This document shows, in pieces, positions 17,249 to 27,492 of a stretch of 32,272 nt of DNA. The position numbers and the translations under genes are program-made. A model generated the notes under the pieces. The model did not search any database. It saw only the letters and a program-made list of their open reading frames with translations, and was not told the DNA's origin. Within the stretch, counting starts at the first letter, position 1; each line of letters opens with the position of its first letter. Source of the stretch: Candidatus Methanomethylophilaceae archaeon (GTDB lineage Archaea; Thermoplasmatota; Thermoplasmata; Methanomassiliicoccales; Methanomethylophilaceae); assembly GCA_028694055.1 (NCBI GenBank), contig JAQUUA010000005.1:1-32272 (forward strand). The letters are read 5' to 3'.

Positions 17249-17833
17249 ATGGACGGCGACATGGATGTCCTGGAAGCGATTCTGGTCGCCCTAACCGGCC
17301 TCTGGCTTTTCCTGCCTGCCATGCTCCCGAACTCTGCCGCCGTGGTCACCGGAGGCGGGGCACCGGTGGATTTCGGCCGCAGCTGGAAGGGAAGGCGCAT
17401 CCTGGGGGACGGAAAGACCTGGAAGGGTTTCTTCGGAGGAGCCGTAGCCGGAATAATCCTCGGTTTGATCCAGATTGCTATTTCCAGTCCCTTCGACGCT
17501 GTCGATTACTGGGGTTTCGGGCCCCTCTGGGGCTCGTTGGGAGTCTTGACCGCTTTGGCGGTGGGGTCATTGTTGGGCGACATGTTGGGGTCTTTCATCA
17601 AGAGGAGGCTGAACCTGGAGAGAGGGGCCAAGGCTCCCATCCTGGACCAATATGACTTCCTCATCGGTGCATTCTTGCTCACAGGGCTGCTTTTCCCCGG
17701 TTGGGTCTACGCACAATACATCGAGGGAGGGCAGATACTGGCACTGGCCTTCCTGTTGTTCATAACCCCGGTACTGCACCGGGTGGTGAACGTCATCGGC
17801 TACAAGATGGGACAGAAGGACGTCCCGTGGTGA
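17249..17833 (+). CDS. carS: CDP-archaeol synthase (CDP-2,3-bis-(O-geranylgeranyl)-sn-glycerol synthase)
   Basis: Membrane protein with LPAMLPNSAAVVTGGGAPVDFGRSWKGRRILGDGKTWKGFFGGAVAG, characteristic of the DUF46/CarS family. Start at 17249 rather than the ORF start 17171. Confidence 0.9.
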   Translation: MDGDMDVLEAILVALTGLWLFLPAMLPNSAAVVTGGGAPVDFGRSWKGRRILGDGKTWKGFFGGAVAGIILGLIQIAISSPFDAVDYWGFGPLWGSLGVLTALAVGSLLGDMLGSFIKRRLNLERGAKAPILDQYDFLIGAFLLTGLLFPGWVYAQYIEGGQILALAFLLFITPVLHRVVNVIGYKMGQKDVPW

Positions 17834-17837
17834 TTCC

Positions 17838-18362
17838 ATGCATGAATTGATCCAAGCCTTGAAAGAATGTGGAGCCCTCCGTTTCGGTGATTTCACCCTG
17901 GCATCGGGGGTGAAGAGCGACTATTACATTGACATCAAGATGGCTAGCACCCGCCCGGCCGTGCTCTCCTTGATATCTAAACTGATGGCGGACCGCATGG
18001 AGCAAGATGGAATCCATGCGGATATCATTGCCGGAGTGGTGCTGGGTTCCATACCGTTGGTCACTGCCCTGTCGCTGCAGACCGGGATCCCGTTCATCAT
18101 GGTCCGTAAGGAGAAGAAGGACCATGGCACCGGGAAATTGATAGAGGGGGTGCTGCCGCATGGAGCCCGTGTGCTGGTGGTGGAGGACGTCATCACATCT
18201 GCCGGCTCTGCCCTGTTCGCCGTGGAACTCCTGAGGAACGAGGGGGCCGAGGTGGACACCGTGCTGTCGGTCATCGACCGGGAGTCCGGAGGCCCAGAGG
18301 CCTTAGGGGCCAGAGGGGTGAGCCTTGTGCCATTGTTGAAAGCCTCACAGATTCCCCGGTGA
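17838..18362 (+). CDS. pyrE: Orotate phosphoribosyltransferase
   Basis: ALRFGDFTLASGVKSDYYIDIKMA, FIMVRKEKKDHGTGKLIEG, PRPP-binding VLVVEDVITSAGSAL. Confidence 0.94.
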   Translation: MHELIQALKECGALRFGDFTLASGVKSDYYIDIKMASTRPAVLSLISKLMADRMEQDGIHADIIAGVVLGSIPLVTALSLQTGIPFIMVRKEKKDHGTGKLIEGVLPHGARVLVVEDVITSAGSALFAVELLRNEGAEVDTVLSVIDRESGGPEALGARGVSLVPLLKASQIPR

Positions 18363-18366
18363 AGGC

Positions 18367-18903
18367 ATGCGTCCATCTCCGGACTGTCGATTGTGTACCC
18401 TCAGCCAGAATCGGAGCCTGATCGTGCTTCCTGAGGGGGATCCCTGCTCCCCGGTGGTGTTCGTTGGGGAGGCACCCGGTGAGAAGGAGGATCAATCGGG
18501 ACGACCATTCGTAGGCCGCTCCGGACGCATCCTGGACGGGATGCTGGAGGAGGCAGGGCTCCCCCGAAGTTCCATACTCATCACCAACACCGTGAAATGC
18601 CGGCCGCCCGGCAACCGTGACCCGCAGCGGGAGGAGATGGCTGCCTGCCTACCCTTCCTGCAAAATGAGCTCAAAGACAGGGAGCTGGTGGTGGGCCTCG
18701 GCAAATCCGCCTGTCGCGACCTTATGGGTATGGATGTGAAGATGAAAGAAGTGGCCAATAAAGAGACGGCCATTGATGTGGACGGAAAGAAAGTAGCTTT
18801 CATGCCCACCTACCATCCTGCCGCAACCATCTACAGCAAGGAAGCCCGTGAGGCTCTCCGACAGGCTGTCCTCTACGTCAAGAAGACCTACTACGACCTT
18901 TGA
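18367..18903 (+). CDS. Uracil-DNA glycosylase, family 4 (Fe-S)
   Basis: VFVGEAPGEKEDQSGRPFVGRSG, ITNTVKCRPPGNRDP, PTYHPAA; cysteines CRLC, VKC and AAC fit a 4Fe-4S family-4 UDG. Confidence 0.92.
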   Translation: MRPSPDCRLCTLSQNRSLIVLPEGDPCSPVVFVGEAPGEKEDQSGRPFVGRSGRILDGMLEEAGLPRSSILITNTVKCRPPGNRDPQREEMAACLPFLQNELKDRELVVGLGKSACRDLMGMDVKMKEVANKETAIDVDGKKVAFMPTYHPAATIYSKEAREALRQAVLYVKKTYYDL

Positions 18904-19571
18904 AAGCGTTTCTTCCAGAGGTAGGCCAGGTTCTCCCTCCCGTCCTTCCAGGATGAGAGCTTGACCTCTCCCACCCTTCTTCGGTAAACGATGGGGACCT
19001 CCCGGCAACGCAGCTTCCGCATGGCCTCTATCTTGATCTCCTCCGAGAAAGGCATGCCATCCGACCGGAGATCCAGGTGGGAGAGGCAGTCCCGGCGGAA
19101 TACCCACATGCCGCTCTGGGAATCATCGACCTTCAATCGGAAGAGCAGGTTCATGTTGAATGTCAGCAACCAATTGCCGAAGCGGTGCTTTCCGCTCATG
19201 GAGCCTTCCTGCAATTCGCCGAAACGGTTGGTGGTGATGAAGTCCAGATCCTCTTCCTTCAAGGTCTGAAGGAGTGCAGGTATGGATTCCACAGGATAGG
19301 TGCAGTCCGCATCGAGGGTGACGACGTATTCCCCCTGGGCATTCTGAAAACCAGTCTTATATGCCCTTCCATAGCCCCGACGGGGCTCTGGAACAACCAG
19401 GGCACCTTTGGAGATCGCTATCTCTTGGGTTCGGTCGCGGGAATCTGTGTCCACTACCAGGACTTCGAATTCTATCCCTTCCATCTCCAGGACTCGATGC
19501 AACTCATCGATGACCAGGCCGATGGATTCCTCCTCGTTCATGGTGGGGATTACAACGGATAGAAGGCTCAT
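18891..19571 (-). CDS. Glycosyltransferase family 2 (dolichyl-phosphate sugar synthase-like)
   Basis: MSLLSVVIPTMNEEESIGLVIDEL...VLVVDTDSRDRTQEIA...RRGYGRAYKTGFQNAQGEYVVTLDADCTYP. Confidence 0.88.
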   Translation of the reverse strand: MSLLSVVIPTMNEEESIGLVIDELHRVLEMEGIEFEVLVVDTDSRDRTQEIAISKGALVVPEPRRGYGRAYKTGFQNAQGEYVVTLDADCTYPVESIPALLQTLKEEDLDFITTNRFGELQEGSMSGKHRFGNWLLTFNMNLLFRLKVDDSQSGMWVFRRDCLSHLDLRSDGMPFSEEIKIEAMRKLRCREVPIVYRRRVGEVKLSSWKDGRENLAYLWKKRFQRS

Positions 19572-19612
19572 TATCACGGTTTATGCATACAAAGTAGTAA
19601 TCCTTATCTGTT

Positions 19613-20413
19613 TCAATAGGGGCCGCGATCCCCGAAGAATTTGAAACCCGCGTAACCCATCCAGGCGAAGAACAGACGGACGAACGCCCAGAAGGTCATC
19701 CTCTGCCGGAACATGTTAATCGGGTTGTAACTGTCCCAGAGGGCACCGTGTTTCATGGTGAGCTGTTTGCGGCCGGCCCCGTTCCAGAAGGCCTGGTTGA
19801 AGAACCCGTACACCGTGGCCCTGGTACGGTTGTAGATAATGGCTTGCGGGTTGTGATGCAATGAGAAGCCCGCATTGGTGGCCCGGATGTTGAAGTCGAT
19901 GTCCTCGGCAGTTATGAACCAAGGATCGACTCCTTCCACTTCCTCGTAAACCGCCCTTTTGAAGGCCAGGTTGCAACCGGGCCAGGTGCAGTCATAGCCC
20001 TGGTTGAAAAGTTCCACCCGATGCAGTTCCTCCCATGCGCGTAGACCGATGTTCACGGTCCTCCCCGCCACAATGTCCACTCCTTCATTCAGTGATTTCC
20101 GCATCTCCTTCAACCAGTTGGGGTTGGCAATGACATCCCCATCCGTGAGGGCGATGATCTCTCCTTCGGCCAGCGATAGGCCGTGATTCAAGCTCTCCCC
20201 TCTAGTGCCACCATGTTGATGGAAGCGTATGAAGTCGAATCTATCCGCATATTCCCGTATTATCTCCGGAGTGCGGTCGTTGCTGTAACCGTCCACTATG
20301 ATGATCTCCAAAGGCGACTCTTGCACCACTAGGGAGTCCAAGGCATCGGCTATGTTGTTCTCCTCATTCTTCACCTTTAGCACAATGGACGCCATCATCG
20401 GGGCAGGAATCAT
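19613..20413 (-). CDS. Glycosyltransferase family 2
   Basis: ASIVLKVKNEENNIADALDSLVVQESPLEIIIVDGYSNDRTPEIIREY...LSLAEGEIIALTDGDVIANPNWLKEM. Confidence 0.88.
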   Translation of the reverse strand: MIPAPMMASIVLKVKNEENNIADALDSLVVQESPLEIIIVDGYSNDRTPEIIREYADRFDFIRFHQHGGTRGESLNHGLSLAEGEIIALTDGDVIANPNWLKEMRKSLNEGVDIVAGRTVNIGLRAWEELHRVELFNQGYDCTWPGCNLAFKRAVYEEVEGVDPWFITAEDIDFNIRATNAGFSLHHNPQAIIYNRTRATVYGFFNQAFWNGAGRKQLTMKHGALWDSYNPINMFRQRMTFWAFVRLFFAWMGYAGFKFFGDRGPY

Positions 20414-20444
20414 TAATCATCCTTAAAGAAGTTGAGATTGCCTC

Positions 20445-21953
20445 TCATTTCTTGGAGACCTCGTCCCGTACATATTGCAGCATGGTTCGAGGGTCCAGGA
20501 CCGATAATATGAGCTCCAGGTCCTTTTTACGGAATTCCCGGGTGATGGCCAAGAACATGAAGAAGACTATCTCTGCCATGAGCGCTAGGGCCAAGAAGTC
20601 AAGCACGCTTTGCATGGGCTGCCAAAGGGATACAAGATAGAGTACAGATGCCGTGATGGCCCCTCCCAATAAGTGGAGCCATAAACGACGATATGGCCAG
20701 ACGCCCGAAATCTGGTGGACTGTGAAGACCACCATGAGCCCGTAGACAGCCAAACCGCAAAGGAAGGCCAGTGCCGTGCCGCTGGCCTGCATGCCCAGCA
20801 TAGGCACCCCCAGCAGGGAGGTGGGCACGAGCAGCCCCAGGAAAAACATGTTGACTGCCATGCGCACTATGAAAATCCGTACCATGAGGTCCGGGCGGTT
20901 GTAGGCCAGCACAATCTGTTCGAATATGCCCACCACCAAGGCTATGTAAAGGGCGATAGCCATGTAGAACATGGGTCCCCCTGATTCCACGAAGCCCGAT
21001 CCGAAGACGATCTGACTCACCGGATAGGAGAAAACCAAGAGGAAGGCGGTCACCGGCATTCCTATCATGGATATGAACCGTTGCGCCTCATTGCTGATGG
21101 GCTCGATCTCCTGTACCATGCCCTTGCTGTGCCATTCTGAGAAGGTGGGGAAGAGCAGGACGTTGATGGCGGCCCCGAAGGTGAGGACAAGCTCCATCAG
21201 TTTGTAGGATGATGTGTAGTAACCAACCTGCAGGTCGTCCCAGAAATAACCTAGTACGACCTTGTCCACGCTGGCCAGTAGTGCACCTACGATGGTAATC
21301 AGGATAAGCGGTTTGGCGAACTTCACATAGGAGCGTACGAAGACCGGTCGACCGTACCGGACCCCGTCCCGGCTCATGAGCCAATATCCGACCAGGACCA
21401 TGGAAAGGGCGCCTATCACATAGGCCAAAGCGAGATAGAAGGCCGACATCTGACCAATGGCCAGGATGACCAGAATGGGGGAGCGTATCAACGGGTCAGC
21501 CAGATGGATGAGCTCCGACTTGGAGGACTCTCTTTTCGCATTATAGGTGGTTATGAATATGCTGGACAGGTCGCAGAGGGCCCAATACAGTACGAAGAGC
21601 AACAAGACTTCCAGACTGGAACTGAATATCTCCTTGCCCATGACGCCGGTGTAGAGGAACAGGAAACCGATAGAACCCAGGATCATCAGCCCGGTGAGGG
21701 CCATCTTCACCACTGCAAATGTGGATATGCAGGAGGCGAGGTCTTGTCCTTCTGACACCTTTTTTACATGGGCGGCCGAGAAGCCGAGGTCGGATATGGC
21801 ATTGAATGTGGCCACGAAAGACATGGCCCACATCAGGCTTCCATACTCATGGCCCACGAAGCGGGTCATGGATGTGAGGGCAATGAAGCCGATGACCGCC
21901 GCCAGAATATTGGAGGCCATGATGAGGAAGGACTTCTTGGCGATGGTGGACAT
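20445..21953 (-). CDS. Oligosaccharide flippase (Wzx/RfbX, MOP superfamily-like)
   Basis: About 500 aa with many TM segments; MSTIAKKSFLIMASNILAAVIGFIALTSMTRFVGHEYGSLMWAMSFVATFNAISDLGFSAAHVKKVSEGQD is flippase-like. ATG 21953 preferred. Confidence 0.85.
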   Translation of the reverse strand: MSTIAKKSFLIMASNILAAVIGFIALTSMTRFVGHEYGSLMWAMSFVATFNAISDLGFSAAHVKKVSEGQDLASCISTFAVVKMALTGLMILGSIGFLFLYTGVMGKEIFSSSLEVLLLFVLYWALCDLSSIFITTYNAKRESSKSELIHLADPLIRSPILVILAIGQMSAFYLALAYVIGALSMVLVGYWLMSRDGVRYGRPVFVRSYVKFAKPLILITIVGALLASVDKVVLGYFWDDLQVGYYTSSYKLMELVLTFGAAINVLLFPTFSEWHSKGMVQEIEPISNEAQRFISMIGMPVTAFLLVFSYPVSQIVFGSGFVESGGPMFYMAIALYIALVVGIFEQIVLAYNRPDLMVRIFIVRMAVNMFFLGLLVPTSLLGVPMLGMQASGTALAFLCGLAVYGLMVVFTVHQISGVWPYRRLWLHLLGGAITASVLYLVSLWQPMQSVLDFLALALMAEIVFFMFLAITREFRKKDLELILSVLDPRTMLQYVRDEVSKK

Positions 21954-22067
21954 CCTTTTTCCGCCTGTTGTTTTTAGAATCAAACTAAGATATAATAGTA
22001 TATCTGTTCCTCGGCTAGAAGTCGTTCAGCAAACAATAATAATAGGGCACCTAGCAATCACCTTGTG

Positions 22068-22868
22068 ATGATTGTCGAGGGCCAGGGAATCTCAGATGTG
22101 CAGGGTTTCATGATCGACATGGACGGTACCATATGCAAAGGATGGCAAGTGATCCCCGGGGCGCCGGAGTTCATCCAGGAACTGAAGGACCGAGGCCTAC
22201 CCTTCGTGCTCTTGACCAACAACTCTTCCGCCAGCAGAGAGAGCTATCTCCGCAAGATGATGAAACTGGGTTTCCCGGTGCGCATGGAAGACATCCTCAC
22301 CTCCACAACCGCCACCATCCTTTTCTTGCAAGGGGAGCGCCCAGGCAAGACAGTCTACCCCTTGGGGACGCCGGATTTCCTGCAGGAGCTGGAGGAGGCC
22401 GAGGTCGAGATGGTTGAGGATGGCGCCGACATCGTGCTTCTGGCCTTCGACCGTTCCATCACCTATGAGAAGATAAACAAGGCATACCATCTCTTGTCAG
22501 CAGGGGCGGAGCTGATCTGCACCCACCCGGACCGACTTTGCCCCACTGAGAGCGGTTACGACGTGGATATCGGGCCGTTCATAGACATGTTCCGTTCACT
22601 ATGTGATGTCGATCCGGTGATAATAGGCAAACCCAGCCGTAAGATGGCGGAGATGTCATCCCGGCACCTTGGTGTTCCAGTGGAGAACATGGCCATGATA
22701 GGGGATCGACTGTATACCGACATACGTATGGCGATAGAGAACGACATGCTCTCCGTTCTGGTTCTGAGCGGAGAGACCACCCCCGAGGATCTGAAAGGGT
22801 CGCTGTTCTCGCCAGACATCGTGGCTTCCTCGGTGAAGGACCTCCAAGGGTTTTTCCAGCGTTTCTGA
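22068..22868 (+). CDS. HAD-IIA superfamily hydrolase (NagD/phosphoglycolate phosphatase-like)
   Basis: GFMIDMDGTICKGWQVIPGAPEFIQELKDRGLPFVLLTNNSSASRESYLRKM..., IIGKPSRKMAEM, AMIGDRLYTDIRMA. Confidence 0.9.
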   Translation: MIVEGQGISDVQGFMIDMDGTICKGWQVIPGAPEFIQELKDRGLPFVLLTNNSSASRESYLRKMMKLGFPVRMEDILTSTTATILFLQGERPGKTVYPLGTPDFLQELEEAEVEMVEDGADIVLLAFDRSITYEKINKAYHLLSAGAELICTHPDRLCPTESGYDVDIGPFIDMFRSLCDVDPVIIGKPSRKMAEMSSRHLGVPVENMAMIGDRLYTDIRMAIENDMLSVLVLSGETTPEDLKGSLFSPDIVASSVKDLQGFFQRF

Positions 22869-22910
22869 GGAAGCCATCCAGCAGGTTCCAGCATTTCCTT
22901 TTTCAGACAA

Positions 22911-22924
22911 GGTTTATATATAAT
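22911..22924 (+). promoter_or_regulatory. Putative TATA box for smc
   Basis: ggTTTATATATAAT about 100 bp upstream of the canonical SMC ATG at 23023. Confidence 0.5.
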
Positions 22925-23022
22925 CCTTGACAATGTTTTTACGCTCAGTATCCGTACTGGCAAGATGGGATGCGAAACAGAGTCAGAAGCTAGGCTCTTT
23001 ATCGCCCCTCAAGGGGGCACAT

Positions 23023-26000
23023 ATGTATCTTAAGCAGATAGAGCTGGAGAACTTCAAGTCCTTCGGCGGTAAACTGACCATTCCGCTGATGGAAGGCTAC
23101 ATCGCTGTCACGGGGCCGAATGGCTCGGGTAAATCAAACATCTCTGACGCCATCCTGTTTGTTCTAGGCCCTCGTAGCTCCAAGGCCATAAGGGCCGGCA
23201 AGCTCAGCGACCTCATCTTCGACGGAGGGAAGAGCAAGAGCCCCTCCAGTTACACCAAGGTTTCCTTGGTGTTCGACAACCAGGACCGCCTCATACCCTG
23301 GGATGCGGATGTGGTGAAGCTCACACGATTGGTGAGGATGACTCCCAGCGGTGACGGATACAATTCATATTTCTACGTAAACGACAACAAATCATCCTTA
23401 GGGGAATTCGATAACATCCTTTCTAGCGCCCGCATCAGCGCCGATGGTTACAACCTGGTGCAACAAGGGGACGTCACCCGCATCGTGGAGATGGGGAACA
23501 TCGAACGCCGCAAGATACTGGAGAACATATCCGGAATCTCCCGTTTCGATGGAGACATCGAGAGGGCCTTGAATGAGAGGCGGCAGGCGGAGGAGAACAT
23601 CGACCGCATCTCGATAATCATCGACGAGCTCGAGAAACAGCTGGAGCAGCTGGAAGAGGAACGTGCCGCTGCTGTGGCATATCTGGATCTCCGTTCCCGG
23701 CTGGAGATGGCCAAAGCGCAGCAGTCCCATAAGAACCTGGAGGCCACCCTGGTGGAGTCCCAATCCATCCAGGAGCAGATCTCTGCCTATGACGTCGAGA
23801 TCCTGAAGCTCGTTGAAGACAAGAGGTCAGCCCATACAGAGGCCGAGAGATGGGAGCAGAAAGTCCGGTCCTTGGAAGAAGAGATTGAGAAGAAGGGTGG
23901 GAAGGAATACAAGGACCTTAAAGAGGAGATGAACGAGCTACGAGTGGAAGTCGCTCGTCAGAAGGATCGTCTGGAACGTCACCAGGAAGATATCGAGAAG
24001 GCCGGTGAGGAGAAGGAGGAGATCGAGTCCCAGATGGAAGGGATCAGCTCCGAGCGCTTGCAACTGGAGCAGCAGGTCAAAGACAAAGAGGAGAAAATCC
24101 TAGCCAAGAAGGCAGAGCTGGATGGCAAACGGCAAGAGCTGGCGGAGATGAAGGCGGCCATCGAGGGCCGTGGCGGGGATATTGCCGCATTGCAGAGGGA
24201 GATCGCCGAACAGGAGTCCAGCTTATCAGTTCTGGAAGGACAGGAGAGGGAGAAGGCCATCGAGCTCTCCCGCAACCAAGTGCGTCAGGAAGAGCTGGAG
24301 ATCCAGAAGGCCAGTCTGGAAGAGAGCCATCGAAAGGCCGAGTTCGAGCTGGGTGATGCGGAATGGAACCTGAAGGAGATGAAATCCGGTCAGGGCAGCT
24401 CCGGTCAACGTCTGCAGGAGCTTAGTAGCTCCTTCCATGAGAAACGTCAAGAGCAACAGGGCCTGGAGGCCGATGCCCAGGATTTGGACAGCGCCATCCG
24501 CCGTCTTAGCCGTGAGCTGGAGTCCTTGAAGGCCCAGAAAGCGGCCGCCGAGAATCTGGAGAAGGGCTACAGCCGAGCCGTGTCTAGCATATTGCAGTTA
24601 CGGGACGAAGGCCAGATATCGGGAATCCACGGGACCGTGGCCGAGCTGGCCGAGGTGGACAAGGAGTACGAGACGGCCTTGAACGTCGCCGCTGGTGGAC
24701 GCATGCAGGCGGTGGTTGTGGATGATGACGAGGTGGCGTCTCAAGCCATCGAGTATCTCAAACGTAACCGTCTGGGAAGGGTCACGTTCCTGCCGCTCAG
24801 CAAGATGAGGGACGGGCGTCCGCGGGCAAAGGCCATCATGATCGAGAAGGACTGCATCGGATATGCCATCGATTTGATTGACTTCGACCCCCGTTACAGA
24901 GCGGCTTTCTGGCACGTGCTCTCGGACACCTTGGTGGTGGAGGACCTTGTTAAAGCCAGGGCACTGATGGGTGGCGTGCGCCTAGTGACCATGGCCGGCG
25001 AGGTCCTGGAGATCTCCGGAGCCATGGTGGGAGGCACATTGGACCGGGGCAATATCCGTTTCGGGGCTGCCGCCGAAGACAAACTGGAATCCACGCGGGC
25101 GGAGCTTACTAGAGCCAATCAGGCCGAAGGCGTGATCCGTCAACGCCTAAAGGTGCTGGCAGCGGAGATGAAGGCCATCGAGGACGAGATCCGCAAGCTG
25201 CAGGGCAGCAACAGCGGCCTGCAGGCCGAGCTACGTAGCCTGGAGATGCAACGTGATTCCTGGAAGGAGAAGAAGGACGGCCTCAGGAACGAGATAAAGC
25301 TGAAGAAAGAGTCCTTGGAAGCGGCCCGGAAAGAGGAGAAGTCGCTATTGGAAGAGCTGGCATCCAAGCAGGAGGAGGCCAAGGCCAGCCGAGAGGATCT
25401 GGCTAACAAACGACAGAAGATGGCGGAGATGGCTCCCGGGGACATCCAGGAGAAGATGCAGGGTTTGCAGGAGGACATCATCGCCCTGAGCACGGTCACT
25501 GGAGACCTGGAAGGCGACATCAAGGGTCAAAGAGCGGAGATGGCAGCCATGGAGGCCCGTCTGCAGGAGCTATCCGACGAGTTGGACGGCATCCGGTCGG
25601 ATGTGGAGTCTTGGAACCAGGATCTGCAGATATGCCGTCAGAACCAAGCGGATGCGGAAACGAGGCTGGAAGCGCTCCGGAAGATCGAGGCCTCTATGGA
25701 GGGGGAAGTCCAGGAGCTCCGTCGTCAGCGGGACAGCGCCTATCAGTCCAAGGTGGAGAAGGAGAATGAGAAAGGACAGATCGACGAGCGTCTCCAGACC
25801 AAGAGGGACTTCCGTATCGGTTTGCAGAACAAGGTGGCTTTGGCGGAAGAGAGGGCCACTCAGATCAGGGAAGAGATCGCACTCATCGACTTCGAGGTAG
25901 ATACCCCCCTTCCATCATCGGAAGAGTTGAGGAAGACCATCAAGACCACGGAGACCAAGATGAGCCAGATGGGTGCTGTGAACCTCCGTGCCATTGAAGA

Positions 26001-26610
26001 TTACGAGGCCAAGAAGGAACGTCATGGTCGCTTCCAGGGTGAGGTGTCCCGTTTAGAAGGACAAAGGTCGGAGCTGCTGGAGCTCATGCAGTCCCTGGAG
26101 CAGGAGAAGGAAGTCATCTTCCGAGAGGTCTTCCAAGCCGTGGATATCAATTTCCGGCGCATCTACGCTGAGCTCTCGGGTGGAGGCGAGGCTTACCTGT
26201 CCCTGGAGAACGAAGGGTCCCCATTCGAAGGAGGCATGCTCATCAAGGCCAAGCCCAAGAACGGCAAGATGCTGCGTCTGGAGGCTCTGAGCGGCGGTGA
26301 GAAGAGCCTCACGGCTCTGGCATTCATATTCGCCATACAGGACCATCAACCATCACCCTTCTATCTGCTGGATGAGGTGGACATGTTCCTGGACTCGGTT
26401 AATGCGGAGATGGTGGCCCGCAGGGTGCAGAAGAGCTCTGTCAAGGCCCAGTTCGTGCAGATATCCTTACGCAAGGTCACCTTGGGAAAGGCAGACCATC
26501 TTTTCGGCGTCACCCGTCAACCGAACGGGGTGAGCAAAGTGATAATCCAACCGGACATCGCCAGCTTGGGAGGCTTGGAGTCCGGGCGAACAGAGGAGTT
26601 GAAGACATGA
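23023..26610 (+). CDS. smc: Chromosome segregation protein SMC
   Basis: MYLKQIELENFKSFGGK, Walker A GPNGSGKSNISDAILF, long coiled coils, hinge region, signature LSGGEKSLTALAFIFAIQ, Walker B YLLDEVDMFLD. The ORF track opens upstream (22927). Confidence 0.96.
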   Translation: MYLKQIELENFKSFGGKLTIPLMEGYIAVTGPNGSGKSNISDAILFVLGPRSSKAIRAGKLSDLIFDGGKSKSPSSYTKVSLVFDNQDRLIPWDADVVKLTRLVRMTPSGDGYNSYFYVNDNKSSLGEFDNILSSARISADGYNLVQQGDVTRIVEMGNIERRKILENISGISRFDGDIERALNERRQAEENIDRISIIIDELEKQLEQLEEERAAAVAYLDLRSRLEMAKAQQSHKNLEATLVESQSIQEQISAYDVEILKLVEDKRSAHTEAERWEQKVRSLEEEIEKKGGKEYKDLKEEMNELRVEVARQKDRLERHQEDIEKAGEEKEEIESQMEGISSERLQLEQQVKDKEEKILAKKAELDGKRQELAEMKAAIEGRGGDIAALQREIAEQESSLSVLEGQEREKAIELSRNQVRQEELEIQKASLEESHRKAEFELGDAEWNLKEMKSGQGSSGQRLQELSSSFHEKRQEQQGLEADAQDLDSAIRRLSRELESLKAQKAAAENLEKGYSRAVSSILQLRDEGQISGIHGTVAELAEVDKEYETALNVAAGGRMQAVVVDDDEVASQAIEYLKRNRLGRVTFLPLSKMRDGRPRAKAIMIEKDCIGYAIDLIDFDPRYRAAFWHVLSDTLVVEDLVKARALMGGVRLVTMAGEVLEISGAMVGGTLDRGNIRFGAAAEDKLESTRAELTRANQAEGVIRQRLKVLAAEMKAIEDEIRKLQGSNSGLQAELRSLEMQRDSWKEKKDGLRNEIKLKKESLEAARKEEKSLLEELASKQEEAKASREDLANKRQKMAEMAPGDIQEKMQGLQEDIIALSTVTGDLEGDIKGQRAEMAAMEARLQELSDELDGIRSDVESWNQDLQICRQNQADAETRLEALRKIEASMEGEVQELRRQRDSAYQSKVEKENEKGQIDERLQTKRDFRIGLQNKVALAEERATQIREEIALIDFEVDTPLPSSEELRKTIKTTETKMSQMGAVNLRAIEDYEAKKERHGRFQGEVSRLEGQRSELLELMQSLEQEKEVIFREVFQAVDINFRRIYAELSGGGEAYLSLENEGSPFEGGMLIKAKPKNGKMLRLEALSGGEKSLTALAFIFAIQDHQPSPFYLLDEVDMFLDSVNAEMVARRVQKSSVKAQFVQISLRKVTLGKADHLFGVTRQPNGVSKVIIQPDIASLGGLESGRTEELKT

Positions 26611-27491
26611 GCAAGGAAGCTGAGACCGAAGCGGTCCTGAATCACCTGTTGTTCCACAAGGCCCTCATAGACGAGGATCAGGACGACTGCAGGATGGACC
26701 GTTATCTGGAGATATTGTCGGAGGCGGAAGCAGGGGAGGCCCTCTCCGACCCAATGGACGAGTCCATCCGCGCCGTATTCCATCTGGTGCTGAACCAGGG
26801 TTTCGACCCCTGGGACATCGACCTCATGGAATTCACCCGGTTGTACGCGGGCAAGATAAAGGACGACGGAGTGGACCTCATCGTGGCCGGAAGGCTGATG
26901 CACATGGCTTGGAGCGTCCTGCGCCTGCAGTCCGAGGAGACCCTTCTGGAGAACGACCGGGAGGATGAGCTCTTCTTCTTCGACTGGGAGACCGATGGAT
27001 TCCAGGAGATGGAGCAGCAACCCAAGCTCTGCCTCCCGGCTGAGAAGTTGAAGGAGTCCCCTCGTCGCACTCCCACCCGCCCGGTGTCTTTGATGGAGCT
27101 CCTGGAGGCTTTCGAAGAGGCCCGTGTGGAAGCGGAGCTCATGCAGGCCAGGGAGCGCAGCCGTCGAGAGCTCAAAACCCGTCCCGCCCGTGATTTCCGC
27201 AACAACGCCCACGAGGAGGACATGGAGCAGGATGTGGAGCGGGTCTGGGAGAAGGTGCAGATGATCGGAGCCGGCCCCATATCAATGACCGACCTCTTCA
27301 GCGAGACCCTGAGCGAGAACATATCCACATTCCTGGCCGTCCTCTATCTGGTGAGGGACGGACGTCTGGCCCTCTGGCAGGATGATCTGCCGCACGGGGA
27401 GATCTACCTGGAGATGAAGGTGGACTGGGCCTCCGGCATGGTGGAGAACGCCCCGCAGGCCGAGGTCCAAGACAAGATGACGGTGATCTGA
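26607..27491 (+). CDS. scpA: Segregation and condensation protein A
   Basis: 4-bp overlap with smc. LLFHKALIDEDQDD... followed by FDPWDIDLMEFTRLYAGKIKD (ScpA/kleisin motif) and a C-terminal winged-helix-like region VSLMELLEAFEEA. Confidence 0.9.
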   Translation: MSKEAETEAVLNHLLFHKALIDEDQDDCRMDRYLEILSEAEAGEALSDPMDESIRAVFHLVLNQGFDPWDIDLMEFTRLYAGKIKDDGVDLIVAGRLMHMAWSVLRLQSEETLLENDREDELFFFDWETDGFQEMEQQPKLCLPAEKLKESPRRTPTRPVSLMELLEAFEEARVEAELMQARERSRRELKTRPARDFRNNAHEEDMEQDVERVWEKVQMIGAGPISMTDLFSETLSENISTFLAVLYLVRDGRLALWQDDLPHGEIYLEMKVDWASGMVENAPQAEVQDKMTVI

Positions 27492-27492
27492 G

